Made by a program: the position numbers and the translations under genes. A stretch of 64,000 nt of DNA from Microthrixaceae bacterium. GTDB taxonomy: Bacteria > Actinomycetota > Acidimicrobiia > Acidimicrobiales > Microtrichaceae. Location of the stretch: assembly GCA_027493675.1 (NCBI GenBank), contig JAOSKI010000041.1, positions 121,359-185,358 on the forward strand. The letters are read 5' to 3'. The notes beneath the pieces are model-generated. The model saw only the letters and a program-made list of their open reading frames with translations, had not been told where the DNA came from and did no database searches. Below, one piece after another: positions 51,075 to 59,486 of this stretch (its first letter is position 1; each line of letters opens with the position of its first letter).

Positions 51075-52586
51075 AGATGACGGTATCGACGCCGATGGGC
51101 TCGGTGGTGATGGGCTCGGTGGTGATGGGCGGTGACGACCGGGTTGGTGATCCGGGTTGGGTGCGGTTGGCGGAGTTGCGTGCGTGGATGGCGCAGCGTT
51201 GCGAGTTGGAGTTGCTCGTGGAGGAGTCGCAGGCCTGCGGGGTGGCCGATGTGGGTGCGGCGGGTGAGGCGGTGTGTGAGGCGTTGGGATCGATGCGTGA
51301 GGCGTTGTCCGGGTGTGTTCCGGGTCCTGTGGACGTCGATGGTGAGGTTCTGATGGGTGCTGCGGTGTCGTTGGAGGCGACCCGGCGGCTTCTTGATGGT
51401 GTGAACGCGTGGCTGTTGGGGCGTCTGGATGTTCTGGGGGTGACCGACGCGAAGACGGGTCTGGGTGTCAAGCAGTGGAAGGCGAAGTGCACCCACGGAT
51501 CCGGTGCGACAGTGGCACGCGAGTTGAAGGTGGCTCGCACGTTGGAGCGCTTCGGCGGGTTCGCGGAGGCGTTGGCCGATGGTCTGGTGTCGGTGGATCA
51601 CGTGTTGGCGTTGGCCCGGGTGTGCAACGACCGCACTGTCGAAGCACTCGTCGAGGCTGAGGATGCGATCGTGTCGTTCGCGAAGATCCATCGTTTCGAT
51701 GTGTATGTGGCGTATCTGCGTCGTCTGGTCGCGATCATCGATTCCGACGGTGGTGAACCTGATTGCGGGGATCGTGACACCGCAGCGATGGGACGTGATT
51801 TCGAAGGGCACCTGCATGTGGCGTTGGAGCTCTCGGGTCACAACGCAGCAGAGATCGAAGGGATCATCAACACCGAGACCGACCGTCAGTACCGTGTGGC
51901 TGCGCGAACATGACACCGCAGGGGTTGCGATACCTGCGATGGGGGTGTTGCGGGCCCGGGCGGTCACCGAACTGCTGCGTCGTGGAGCCGATCCGAATGC
52001 CGACGGCACCAAGCCGGTGGCATCGGTTGTGTTGCCGGTCACCGTTGACCGCGAGGGCCGGCCCACGGGGGTTCACACCCTTGACGGCACCGAGATCGAC
52101 GTGTTCAGCGCCGCCGTGTTGGCCTGCGATGCGTTGGTTCATCCTGTGATCGTCGACGGTGCCAACAACCCGTTGAACATGGGTCGCAGCGTACGGTTGT
52201 ACACCCCCACCCAGAAGCAGGCTCTTGTCATCCGAGACGGTGGATGCGTGTTCCCAGGGTGTGAACAGCCTGCCCGCCGGTGCGCGGCACATCACCGTCG
52301 GGGGTGGGCACAAGGCGGTGAGACCAACGTGGATGACGGTGCGTTGTTGTGCCCACGCCACCACGGGCTGATGCACTGCGAGCAGCCCTGGACCCTGTCA
52401 CGCTACGACCTGGCGGACCTGCCGGCGCACCTGGCCGATGCACACCGGGTTCGAGCAGCCAACGCGAACCTCGAACCTGCAACCGATGTGCGGGTGTTCC
52501 ACAACCCCGACGGCCTGATGTTCCTCGCCCAGAACGCCACCGACCACCACGGACCCACCCCCCTGCAACGACAACCCGCAGCCTGA
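51061..52586 (+). CDS. DUF222/HNH endonuclease (13E12-repeat family), frameshifted
   Basis: About 508 residues. The DUF222 region covers most of the protein (ELRAWMAQRCELELLVEES; CTHGSGATVARELKVARTLE; ALADGLVSVDHVLALARVCN). The C-terminal HNH nuclease has CVFPGCEQPARRCAAHHRRG, GGETNVDDGALLCPRHHG and LMH. Frames run 1, 2, 3, with breaks at about 51135 and 51905. ATG 51061 gives a head MFDSRDDGIDADGLGG that joins DDRVGDPGW; ATG 51077 is the alternative. A 15-bp unit is repeated at 51090-51125. The family is multicopy and mobile-like in actinobacteria, and the SOS box implies induction by DNA damage. Confidence 0.8.
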
Positions 52587-52625
52587 AGCAGGCAACCCCC
52601 GGCCCTCCAAGCGCGACGCAGTCCG

Positions 52626-52639
52626 TAGGATCCAGCGGA
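52626..52639 (+). promoter_or_regulatory. -10 hexamer for a leaderless ClC gene
   Basis: TAGGAT at 52626-52631, seven bases, then ATG 52639. It supports this ATG even though the main frame begins after a shift. Confidence 0.45.
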
Positions 52640-53830
52640 TGGCCGACACGCGCCAACCGACCGGTCAGCCTGCTGGTCCTGTTCGTGACCGCTGCCGCCG
52701 GTGGGGCCGTCGCCGGGGTTGCAGGCGGAGCGTTCATCTGGTTGGTGAACTCCCTGATCCGCCTCCTCTGGCGTGACCTCCCCGAGCAGTTCGGGCTGGA
52801 ACCATACGGTTCCTGGTGGTTGTTCGCGGTTCCGATCGCCGGTGGGCTCCTTGTGGGCCTGGGTCAGCGGCTCCTCGGGGTCTTCCCCGAACCGCTCGAC
52901 GAGGTGATCGCCAAGTGGCGCAACGGTGAGCAACTCCGCATCGGGACCGCCCCTGCGACAGCGGTCAACTCCCTGAGTGCCCTGGCAACCGGTGGCCCGA
53001 TCGGCTTCGAGGCGGCGCTCGTAGGACTGCTGGGCGCCGTCGCAGGATGGATCGGCGACCGGATAGGGGCCGCCCGCGGCCTGGTCCGGCAGGCATGGGG
53101 TGCGGAGCGGGTCGATTCACTTCCGCCGGCCGTGGCAGGCCTGCCCTACTGGCTGGCCGCCATCGCCGGTCTGGTGGCGTACAAGTCGTTGCCCTTCGGT
53201 GGTATCGACCTGGGGTTCCGCTTCGGCGACATCGCCGATGGCGTAGGCGGCATCGACCTGTTGGCGATGGCGGCTCTGTCCGCAGCGCTGGTGGTGCCTC
53301 TTGCTTGGGCATCGAAGGTGGTCGCGTGGTCGGAAACACGCAGCCTCCCCCGCGTGCCACCGATGGTGGCCACCGTTGCGGGCGGTGTCGTGTTCGCAAC
53401 CATGGCGCTCGGCAGCGAGTACGTGCTCTTCTCGGGCCAGGAGGTCTACCAGCACCTGCCGGATCTCGATGCTTCCACCCTGGCCTACCTGGCGGTCGCG
53501 AAATGGGTGGCGCTGGTGGTGGCACTGCTGGCGGGATGGCGTGGGGGTCCGGTGTTCCCGATGATCACCGCGGCCTCCGCGGTCGCGGTGTTGGTGTCGC
53601 GCGTGGTCGACGTTCCGGTGGAGCTGCTCATGGTCGCAGCGGTCGCCTCGGTGGCCATGGTGTTCGTGAAGGGCAGGGTGGCGATCGGGTTCACCCTGAG
53701 CCTGTACGTGGTGCCGCTGTCGAACGCCGGGTTGATCCTCGTGGGTTGCGTGGGTGCTGCAGTCGCTCTGGTGTTGGCCGGTCCGTTCGGTCTGCTGCCA
53801 GGGGAACCCGAAGAGGCGACCGATCCGTAG
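52639..53830 (+). CDS. ClC-family chloride channel/transporter, frameshift near the start
   Basis: About 397 residues with ten or more helices. ClC-like features are VTAAAGGAVAGVAGGAFIWL in the first helix, a selectivity-loop-like ALATGGPIGFEAALVGLLGA (the position of GxEGP), and AGWRGGPVFPMITAASAVAV, which corresponds to the GxFxP loop. The rest is one frame; the short head MADTRQPTGQP reads in another, so one indel is placed near 52670. The gating glutamate appears in the order GFE instead of REGP, so whether it is a channel or exchanger cannot be told. Confidence 0.75.
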
Positions 53831-53901
53831 TGGCGCTGTCCGGTGCCTGTGTCGGTACGCTCTGTGCGGCGCAGGTTCATGTGCGAGGACCGGAGGTAGC
53901 G

Positions 53902-54332
53902 ATGACTTCAACCAGTGACGGTCCACCACAGCCGCCCGACCGGCCCGTACCCGACCAGCCCGTCCACAACAGGCGCATCCTCGTGGTGGACGACCGTCAG
54001 CAGAACGTGCTGCTGACGCGTCGCATCCTCGGCAAGGGCGGCTACACCAAGGTGCGATCAGCGACCGACTCACGCGCCGCCCTGGCCATGGTGAACAGCT
54101 GGGAACCCGCTTTGGTGATCCTGGATCTGCACATGCCGCACATGGGAGGAACGGAGTTCATCCAGCGGCTGCGCGGGGGGACGGTCACGCGGAGGTACTG
54201 GTGCTGGTGCTCACCGCAGACGACGATCCCGAGGTGCACGACCGTGCCCTCGGGGCCGGTGCCTCACGCGTGTTGACCAAGCCCATCGATGCTGCCGAGC
54301 TGCTCGCCGAGGTGGGCTTGCTCATGAAGTGA
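53902..54332 (+). CDS. Single-domain response regulator (receiver only), one frameshift
   Basis: A 143-residue receiver without output domain. ILVVDDRQQNVLLTRRIL holds the acidic pair, LVILDLHMPHMGGTEFIQRL the phospho-acceptor, VLVLVLTADDDPEVHDRAL the switch threonine and VLTKPIDAAELLAEV the lysine. The break is on six G at 54174-54179; one fewer G restores LRGGDGHAEVLVLV. ATG 53902 has GGAGG eight bases before it. It is convergent with the PAS kinase, with stops two bases apart, and is its probable partner. Confidence 0.85.
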
Positions 54333-54334
54333 AC

Positions 54335-55484
54335 TCAGCACGAAGTGAGCTCGGGGAGCCGCACCACTGCGCGGCATCCGCCCTCTGTCGGTGAGGTGAC
54401 ATCCAGCGTTGCACCCATCGCCTCGCACAGGTGCTTCGAGAGGGCGAGCCCGAGCCCGGTTCCCTCGATGCCGGAGTCCTCCGCGCCGAGGCGGTCATAT
54501 GGGGTGAACAGCCGCGCCATGTTCTCCGGTGCGATGCCGCACCCGGTGTCGGTGATGATGAAGGAGATCCAGCCGCCCGAGCGCGAGCAGTCGACCACCA
54601 CGCTGCCTTCGGGACGGTTGAACTTGATCGCGTTCGACAGGAGGTTCAGGAACACCTGCCGGAGCCGCTGGCGGTCGGCGGTGACGATGCAGGGCGAGCT
54701 GCAGCTCTCGCGGCGCAGCGTCACCTCCACGGCGTCGGCCTGGGGCTCGACCAGCTCGATGCACTCGGTCACCAGGTCACCCACGTCCACCGTCTCGGGG
54801 GAGATGGTGAGGATCCCGGCCTCTATGCGTGAGATGTCGAGCAGGTCGTTGATCAGCTCCAGCAGGTGCCTCCCGGCGGCGAGGATCTGCTGGACGCTCT
54901 CGATGTTGGACTTGTCCTCGAGGTCCATCTCCAGGAGCTGGGCGAAGCCCAGGATGGCGTTGAGGGGTGTGCGCAGCTCGTGGCTCATGCCCGAGAGGAA
55001 CTCGCTCTTGAGCCGGCTCGCCTCCTCCGCGGCGGCACGCGCCTCGATGAGCGCGTGCTGGATCTCCATCTTGTCGGTGATGTCTTCGGAGATGCCGAGC
55101 AGGTACTCGGGTTCGCCCGCATCGTTGAGGATCGGGATCTTCTTGGTGTGCAGGATCCGCTCGCCTTGTGTCCGGGTGAGTATCGGCTCGGCGGGAATGT
55201 CGACCAGCGCCCTGCCTTCGAGCACTCCGCGGTCCTTTGCGACGAAGAAGTCGGCCTCGTCCTGTGGGAACAGGTCGTAGTCGTTCTTGCCGATCATCTC
55301 CTCGCGCGAGTAGCCGAGCAGCTTCTCCCCGGCGGGATTCAGGCGCACGAACCGGAGCTCGGCGGCGTCCTTGACGAAGATCATGTCGGGGATGTTCTCG
55401 ATGATGGAACGCAGGAACGCGTGACTGGCGGAGGTCCGGAGGCGGATTCGCCTCCTCGTTCGATCGTGGAGCCATGTCGTCCAT
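54335..55484 (-). CDS. PAS-domain histidine kinase, one frameshift
   Basis: About 382 residues without membrane helices. The N-terminal PAS domain has ENIPDMIFVKDAAELRFVRL and LLGYSREEMIGKNDYDLFP, with a PAC end LLGISEDITDKMEIQ. A short coiled linker leads to the H-box FLSGMSHELRTPLNAILGFA, N-box QVFLNLLSNAIKFN, G1 TDTGCGIAPENMARLF and G2 GIEGTGLGLALSKHL. One base lost near 55440 joins the acidic head MDDMAPRSNEEANPP to SASHAFLRSI. Soluble and PAS-gated, it probably senses a cytoplasmic or redox cue. No receiver is attached; the lone receiver gene next door supplies it. Confidence 0.85.
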
Positions 55485-55525
55485 TCGCTCAGCCCCTGAC
55501 ATGCGTTCAGCCACCTCAGATGAAC

Positions 55526-55624
55526 TCAGCCACCTGAGAGAGCCTGCATCACGGTGACCTCCGCCCCACAGGGTACGGCCTGAGCGAGGTCCCGCGCGGC
55601 GTCGTTGCCGACGAAGACCTTCAT
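55526..55624 (-). pseudogene. C-terminal remnant of a MoaD/ThiS-like sulfur carrier
   Basis: Only 32 codons, MKVFVGNDAARDLAQAV and then a tail ending VTVMQALSGG before the stop. The final Gly-Gly and preceding beta-strand fit the end of the ubiquitin-like MoaD/ThiS fold, but about 60 residues of the N-terminal part are missing. Its ATG overlaps the stop of the BNR fragment (ACATGA). It is called a remnant because a complete carrier of this kind has about 90 residues. Confidence 0.5.
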
Positions 55625-55983
55625 GTGCGGTCGGGCAGTCCGTCATCGCAGCGTTGCCACGTCGCACCTGCATCGCGGGTCACGTACGCGGCCGGTCGGC
55701 TGTCGGGGCTGGTGCGTGGCCACACCTCGGTGCCGTCCATCGGGAACACCCAAGCCGTGTCGGGGTCCCCGGTATCGACGTTCACCGAGTGCAGAAGGGA
55801 GCTGTCCGGGGTGTTCTGCTGAGGCCACTCGCACCATGTCTCCCACACCTCGTGGTCACACGAACCGTCGACCGGATCCCAGGTGTGGAACGCGGCGGGA
55901 CGTGATGCCTCACCCCATGTGCGCCCGGCGTCGGTGGAACGCAACAGCGAAGGTCCGAGGTGATCGGTGCGCGTCGTGGCCAT
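55621..55983 (-). CDS. BNR/sortilin-type beta-propeller protein, truncated
   Basis: A 120-residue fragment with Asp-box-like repeats: LLRSTDAGRTWGEASRP, SLLHSVNVDTGDPDTAW and AAYVTRDAGATWQRCDDGLP. It has a credible start (ATG 55983 behind AGGAGG) and a clean stop. Full BNR proteins of this sort have three times this length. The junction with the MoaD-like tail suggests that the end of one gene and the start of the other were lost together, either in the genome or in the assembly. Between 56000 and 56250 I see no further gene, only a TAGGTT hexamer at about 56213 that may serve the next one. Confidence 0.55.
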   Translation of the reverse strand: MATTRTDHLGPSLLRSTDAGRTWGEASRPAAFHTWDPVDGSCDHEVWETWCEWPQQNTPDSSLLHSVNVDTGDPDTAWVFPMDGTEVWPRTSPDSRPAAYVTRDAGATWQRCDDGLPDRT

Positions 55984-56250
55984 GGGCAGCCTCCTGGATC
56001 GCTGCGCCTGCCGTCACCCGAGCGGTTCACGCCCGCACGACGGGTTCGTGCTGCTCGAGACCCTGGAGCGTGTGCCAATCGGTCACGTCTCACCTGGCTC
56101 GTTGGAGCGTCCGCCTACGGGCGGAAGCTCCTGGGCCTGTCCGGATCGCAGAGCGCGGGCGCGGCGGCAGGGTGGAGGTGCGGCGGCAGTTAGATCCGCA
56201 GACGGGTGGTTTGTAGGTTCTTGGTGTCCAACGCAGACCGGGGAAACCGC

Positions 56251-57285
56251 ATGACCAAGACCAACCCAGGCAACTACTTCGAGGACTTCGAGCTGGGGCA
56301 GGTGATCCGCCACGCCACGCCCCGCACCGTCACCGAAGGCGATCGTGCCCTGTACGGGGCGGTGTACCCGACCCGATTCGCGCTCGCGTCGTCGGCCGGG
56401 TTCGCGGCATCGTGCGGTCTCGACCCCGCGCCGGTGGAGGAGCTGATCGGGTTCCACATCGCCTTCGGCAAGACGGTGCCGGACGTGTCGCTGAACGCCG
56501 TGGCGAACCTCGGCTACGCGGAGTGCCGGTTCCACCGACCCGTGCACACCGGCGACACCATCTCGACCAGCTCCGAGGTGATCGGGCTCAAGCAGAACTC
56601 CAACGGTCGTACCGGGGTCGTCTACGTTCGCTCGACGGCGGTCAACCAGCGTGGAGAGGTCGCGATCGACTGGGCGCGCTGGGTGATGGTGCACAAGCGC
56701 GACGTGGATGCCCCCGCACCCGAGACCGTCGTGCCGGACCTCGCGGACGCCGTTCCTGCGGGAGACCTGGTGGTGCCCGAGGGGCTCGACTTCGCCGGCT
56801 ACGACTTCACCGCGGCCGGTGAACCCCACCGATGGGGCGACTACGAGGTGGGGGAGAGGATCGACCACACCGACGGTGTGACGATCACCGATGCCGAGCA
56901 CATGATGGCGACGCGGTTGTGGCAGAACACCGCCAAGGTGCACTTCAACACCGAGGCGCGCCCCGACGGCGAGCGTCTGGTGTACGGCGGGCACATCATC
57001 TCGCTCGCCCGTGCACTTTCGTTCAACGGCCTGGCCAACGCTCAGCTCATAGCTGCGGTGAACGCCGGTGCCCACACGGCTCCCGCGTTCGCCGGCGACA
57101 CGGTGTACGCGTGGTCCGAGGTGCTCGACCGCGCCGAGACGGCCGTTGACGGTGTCGGTGCGTTGAGGCTCCGGCTGGTTGCGACCAAGGGTCGTGATGA
57201 ATCGATGACCCTGCGCGGCGCCGATGGCAAGTACGCGGATGGCGTTCTGTTGGACCTGGACCTCTGGGCGCTCATCCCGATGTGA
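56251..57285 (+). CDS. Double-MaoC hydratase (mesaconyl-CoA hydratase-like), intact
   Basis: A 344-residue protein in one frame. Its head NYFEDFELGQVIRHATPRTV and EGDRALYGAVYPTRFALASS, the centre PDVSLNAVANLGYAECRFH, and the second hotdog YEVGERIDHTDGVTITDAEH with NTAKVHFNTEA and VYGGHIISLARAL match the MaoC proteins related to mesaconyl-CoA (2-methylfumaryl-CoA) hydratase. That enzyme serves the ethylmalonyl-CoA and 3-hydroxypropionate routes. Length agrees with the family. No other gene of those routes is adjacent, so the substrate is an inference; beta-methylmalyl-CoA chemistry is the first guess. Confidence 0.75.
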   Translation: MTKTNPGNYFEDFELGQVIRHATPRTVTEGDRALYGAVYPTRFALASSAGFAASCGLDPAPVEELIGFHIAFGKTVPDVSLNAVANLGYAECRFHRPVHTGDTISTSSEVIGLKQNSNGRTGVVYVRSTAVNQRGEVAIDWARWVMVHKRDVDAPAPETVVPDLADAVPAGDLVVPEGLDFAGYDFTAAGEPHRWGDYEVGERIDHTDGVTITDAEHMMATRLWQNTAKVHFNTEARPDGERLVYGGHIISLARALSFNGLANAQLIAAVNAGAHTAPAFAGDTVYAWSEVLDRAETAVDGVGALRLRLVATKGRDESMTLRGADGKYADGVLLDLDLWALIPM

Positions 57286-57336
57286 CGGACAGGTTCAGGG
57301 CGTCACCGGTCACAGGGGGTCACCGATCACAGGGCG

Positions 57337-57914
57337 TCACCGGTCGCGGAGCCCCTTGCCGTCGAGGATCCTGCGGTAGTGCTTCTCGATGCGCGCCTCG
57401 CGTGTCTTCGCCTGCTTGGCATCCGAGAAGTAGAGGCTGTACTCCCGGCGCCGACCGGGGGTGAGGCCTTCGAAAGCACTCCTGAAGGCCGGGTCCCGTT
57501 CGAGGCGGTCCCTGAGCTCGTCGGCGATCGCCGGCTCGGGTGCAGGACCCAGCTCCAGGCCGTCCTCTTCGACCCTGATCGCCTCGCCGAGGTACGACCT
57601 GACCGTGTCGGTCAGCCGGGCGACGTCGTCGGTCGATGTGAAGCAGATGCGGCGCGCCGATCGGGAGTTCGGTCCCTGATCCTCGAGGACACCTCGGGGA
57701 TCTTCCATCAGGCGCCCTTGAAGAACATGAGCGCGAGGAAGTCCTTCATCTCCTGGATGATCACGATGTTCGCGCCCTCGTGGCTGTAGCAGGGCTTGCC
57801 CCACTTGATCTCCTCGGAGAGGCCGCTGTCGAGGAGGACCGACCGCAGCGCTGTCATCTCGGTTGGCCACCGCTTCGACCGCTCGATGTACGCGTCGACC
57901 TCGGTGCTCATCAC
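57337..57914 (-). CDS. YdeI/DUF1801-like protein, one frameshift
   Basis: About 190 residues. The N-terminal DUF1801 part has AYIERSKRWPTEMTALRSVL and EEIKWGKPCYSHEGANIVII; the C-terminal YdeI part has GLELGPAPEPAIADELRDRL, RREYSLYFSDAKQAKTREAR and IEKHYRRILDGKGLRD. A base lost near 57710 turns GALMEDPRG into an early stop. The start is GTG 57914 or ATG 57911. TAGCAT on this strand (57926-57921) stands six bases before the GTG, suggesting a leaderless message. Members are linked to antimicrobial peptide tolerance in some bacteria, but the biochemical role is unknown. Confidence 0.75.
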
Positions 57915-57920
57915 AACCCG

Positions 57921-57955
57921 ATGCTAGCCACACCGGTTCGAGTAGGTTCTCGACA
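57921..57955. promoter_or_regulatory. Divergent pair of -10 hexamers for two leaderless genes
   Basis: TAGCAT (minus strand, 57926-57921) serves the YdeI-like gene. TAGGTT (plus strand, 57943-57948) serves the DUF6457 gene. Each is six bases from its start codon and the hexamers are 16 bases apart, so RNA polymerase could hardly occupy both at once. Confidence 0.5.
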
Positions 57956-58188
57956 TGGAAGCAGCAGAGTGGTTGAAGGCCTTCGCGACGGAACTGGGTA
58001 GGGAGGAAACGGGCGCCGAGGCACCTTCTCCGGGCACCGTCGATGTGCTCCTCGAGATGGCCGGAGTGGCCGCCCACGCCTCCGAGCGGATCGCCGCCCC
58101 CATCGCCTGCTACATGGTCGGCGTCGCGGGCATCGATGCCGAGCAGGCGTTGGCGGCGGCGCGTCGCGTAGGGCCGACATCCGCCTGA
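57955..58188 (+). CDS. DUF6457-like small protein, intact
   Basis: A 77-residue helical protein: AEWLKAFATELGREE, then TVDVLLEMAGVAAHASERIA and APIACYMVGVAGIDAEQAL. This resembles DUF6457, small actinobacterial proteins often found near molybdenum-cofactor genes. Here it lies upstream of a nitrate reductase operon that needs that cofactor, which fits but does not prove a link. Leaderless by the TAGGTT hexamer. Function unknown. Confidence 0.65.
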   Translation: MEAAEWLKAFATELGREETGAEAPSPGTVDVLLEMAGVAAHASERIAAPIACYMVGVAGIDAEQALAAARRVGPTSA

Positions 58189-58418
58189 CACCTGGGCGGG
58201 ATCAGCGGCGTGGTTCGAGGTCTCCACACCGTCTCTCCGGCATCGGCCGCGACCATCTGTGGAAACGATGCGGGATATCCCACCTCGTTGCTTGCACACG
58301 CAATGAGACGGGTGTAGATGTCTACATGTTGGTTCTTTCGGACGGGTGATCCTGCCCCGGTAGTCCATCGAACCCCGGGCGGGCACCCCGGGACCCTCAC
58401 CCCGAGAGGCGGTCCAAA
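58189..58418. promoter_or_regulatory. Region upstream of the nitrate-reductase operon with inverted repeats
   Basis: No gene seen. GGGATATCCC at 58272-58281 is a perfect palindrome, and TGTAGA-TG-TCTACA at 58313-58326 is a second inverted repeat. Either could bind the regulator that turns on the cytochrome c and nar genes, such as an oxygen or nitrate sensor. No known consensus is matched exactly. Confidence 0.4.
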
Positions 58419-59380
58419 GTGACACAGCGGTCCATGACAGAGCGGTCAGGACATCCGGAGCCCCCAGGCGTTCCAGACGCCTCCCGGTGGCAGCTGCGTT
58501 GTTCGTGGTCGTGACCTCGGCGGCCGGTACGGCGGTGGCCTACCAGCAGACGTCGGTGGATGCGAGTACGGCCGCAGGCGCCACAGCCAGGGCCTACTCC
58601 GAGGTGGTACGTCGAGGAGGCGTCGGTCGTTCCCGACGCGGGCGGGGCGGCTGCGACACAGGACGCAGGATCGGGTGAGGCGGTGTTCGGCACCGCGTGC
58701 GCCTCCTGCCACCAGCCGGGTGGTGTCGGCGTGCCGGGTACCTTCCCGCCGCTGGCCGGGAACCCCAACGCGGCTGACCCGCGCACGTCGAGAAGGTGAT
58801 CCGTGAGGGTCTCAGCGGGCCCATCGAGGTCAACGGCGAGACCTACAACAACACGATGCCGGCGCTGACGAACCTGTCCGACACCGAGATCGCCGATGTC
58901 ACCGCCTACGTGACCGGTCTGGCAAAGGGCGGGGCCGCCAAGCCGACGACGCCGCCGAAGCCCGTGGAGAAGGGCAACGTAGAGGAGGGCAAGGCGCTCT
59001 TCGAAGGAAGCACCGGGCTGGCCAACGGCGGTGGGGCGTGTGTCGGCTGCCATGTGGCGGGCAGTGTCGGCAACCTCGGAGGTGGGGTGTTCGGACCGGA
59101 TCTCACCAAGGTGGGCTCCCGCCTCGGCGGTGAGGCAGGCCTCAGCGCCTGGTTGGTGAACCCACCGTCGCCGACGATGACGCCGATCTTCGCTACGAAG
59201 GCGCTCACCCCCGAGGAGATCGCCGACCTGACCGCCTTCCTGGTGGACGCACCCAAGCAGAAGGCACCCTCGAGCTCGGTGGACGTGATGTCGATCGCCG
59301 CGGCGGCCGGTCTGGTGGTGCTCATCGCCGGCATGGCACTGGCCTTCCGGGGATGCGCCAGAACTACAAGGACCGCCTGA
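58419..59380 (+). CDS. Membrane-anchored diheme cytochrome c (NarC-like), three frameshifts
   Basis: About 320 residues. An N-terminal hydrophobic signal ([19 protein letters not shown]) leads to a first heme site CASCHQ with axial-methionine region [18 protein letters not shown] Pro/Lys linker and a second site CVGCHV with [19 protein letters not shown] follow. A C-terminal helix ([19 protein letters not shown]) anchors it. Frames change at about 58472, 58605 and 58782. The start is GTG 58419 or ATG 58434. It stands about 100 bases before narG. A diheme cytochrome c ahead of narG is known from Thermus, where NarC feeds or organises the reductase; the same role is likely here. Confidence 0.78.
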
Positions 59381-59486
59381 CGGCGCAGACCACCGCCAGA
59401 GGTGGAACCAGGGCCAGGGGTGGCATCAGGGCCGGTGTGGGCGCACCGGGATCAGTAGTGCCGGAAGCAACCGACAGGAGCCGATG

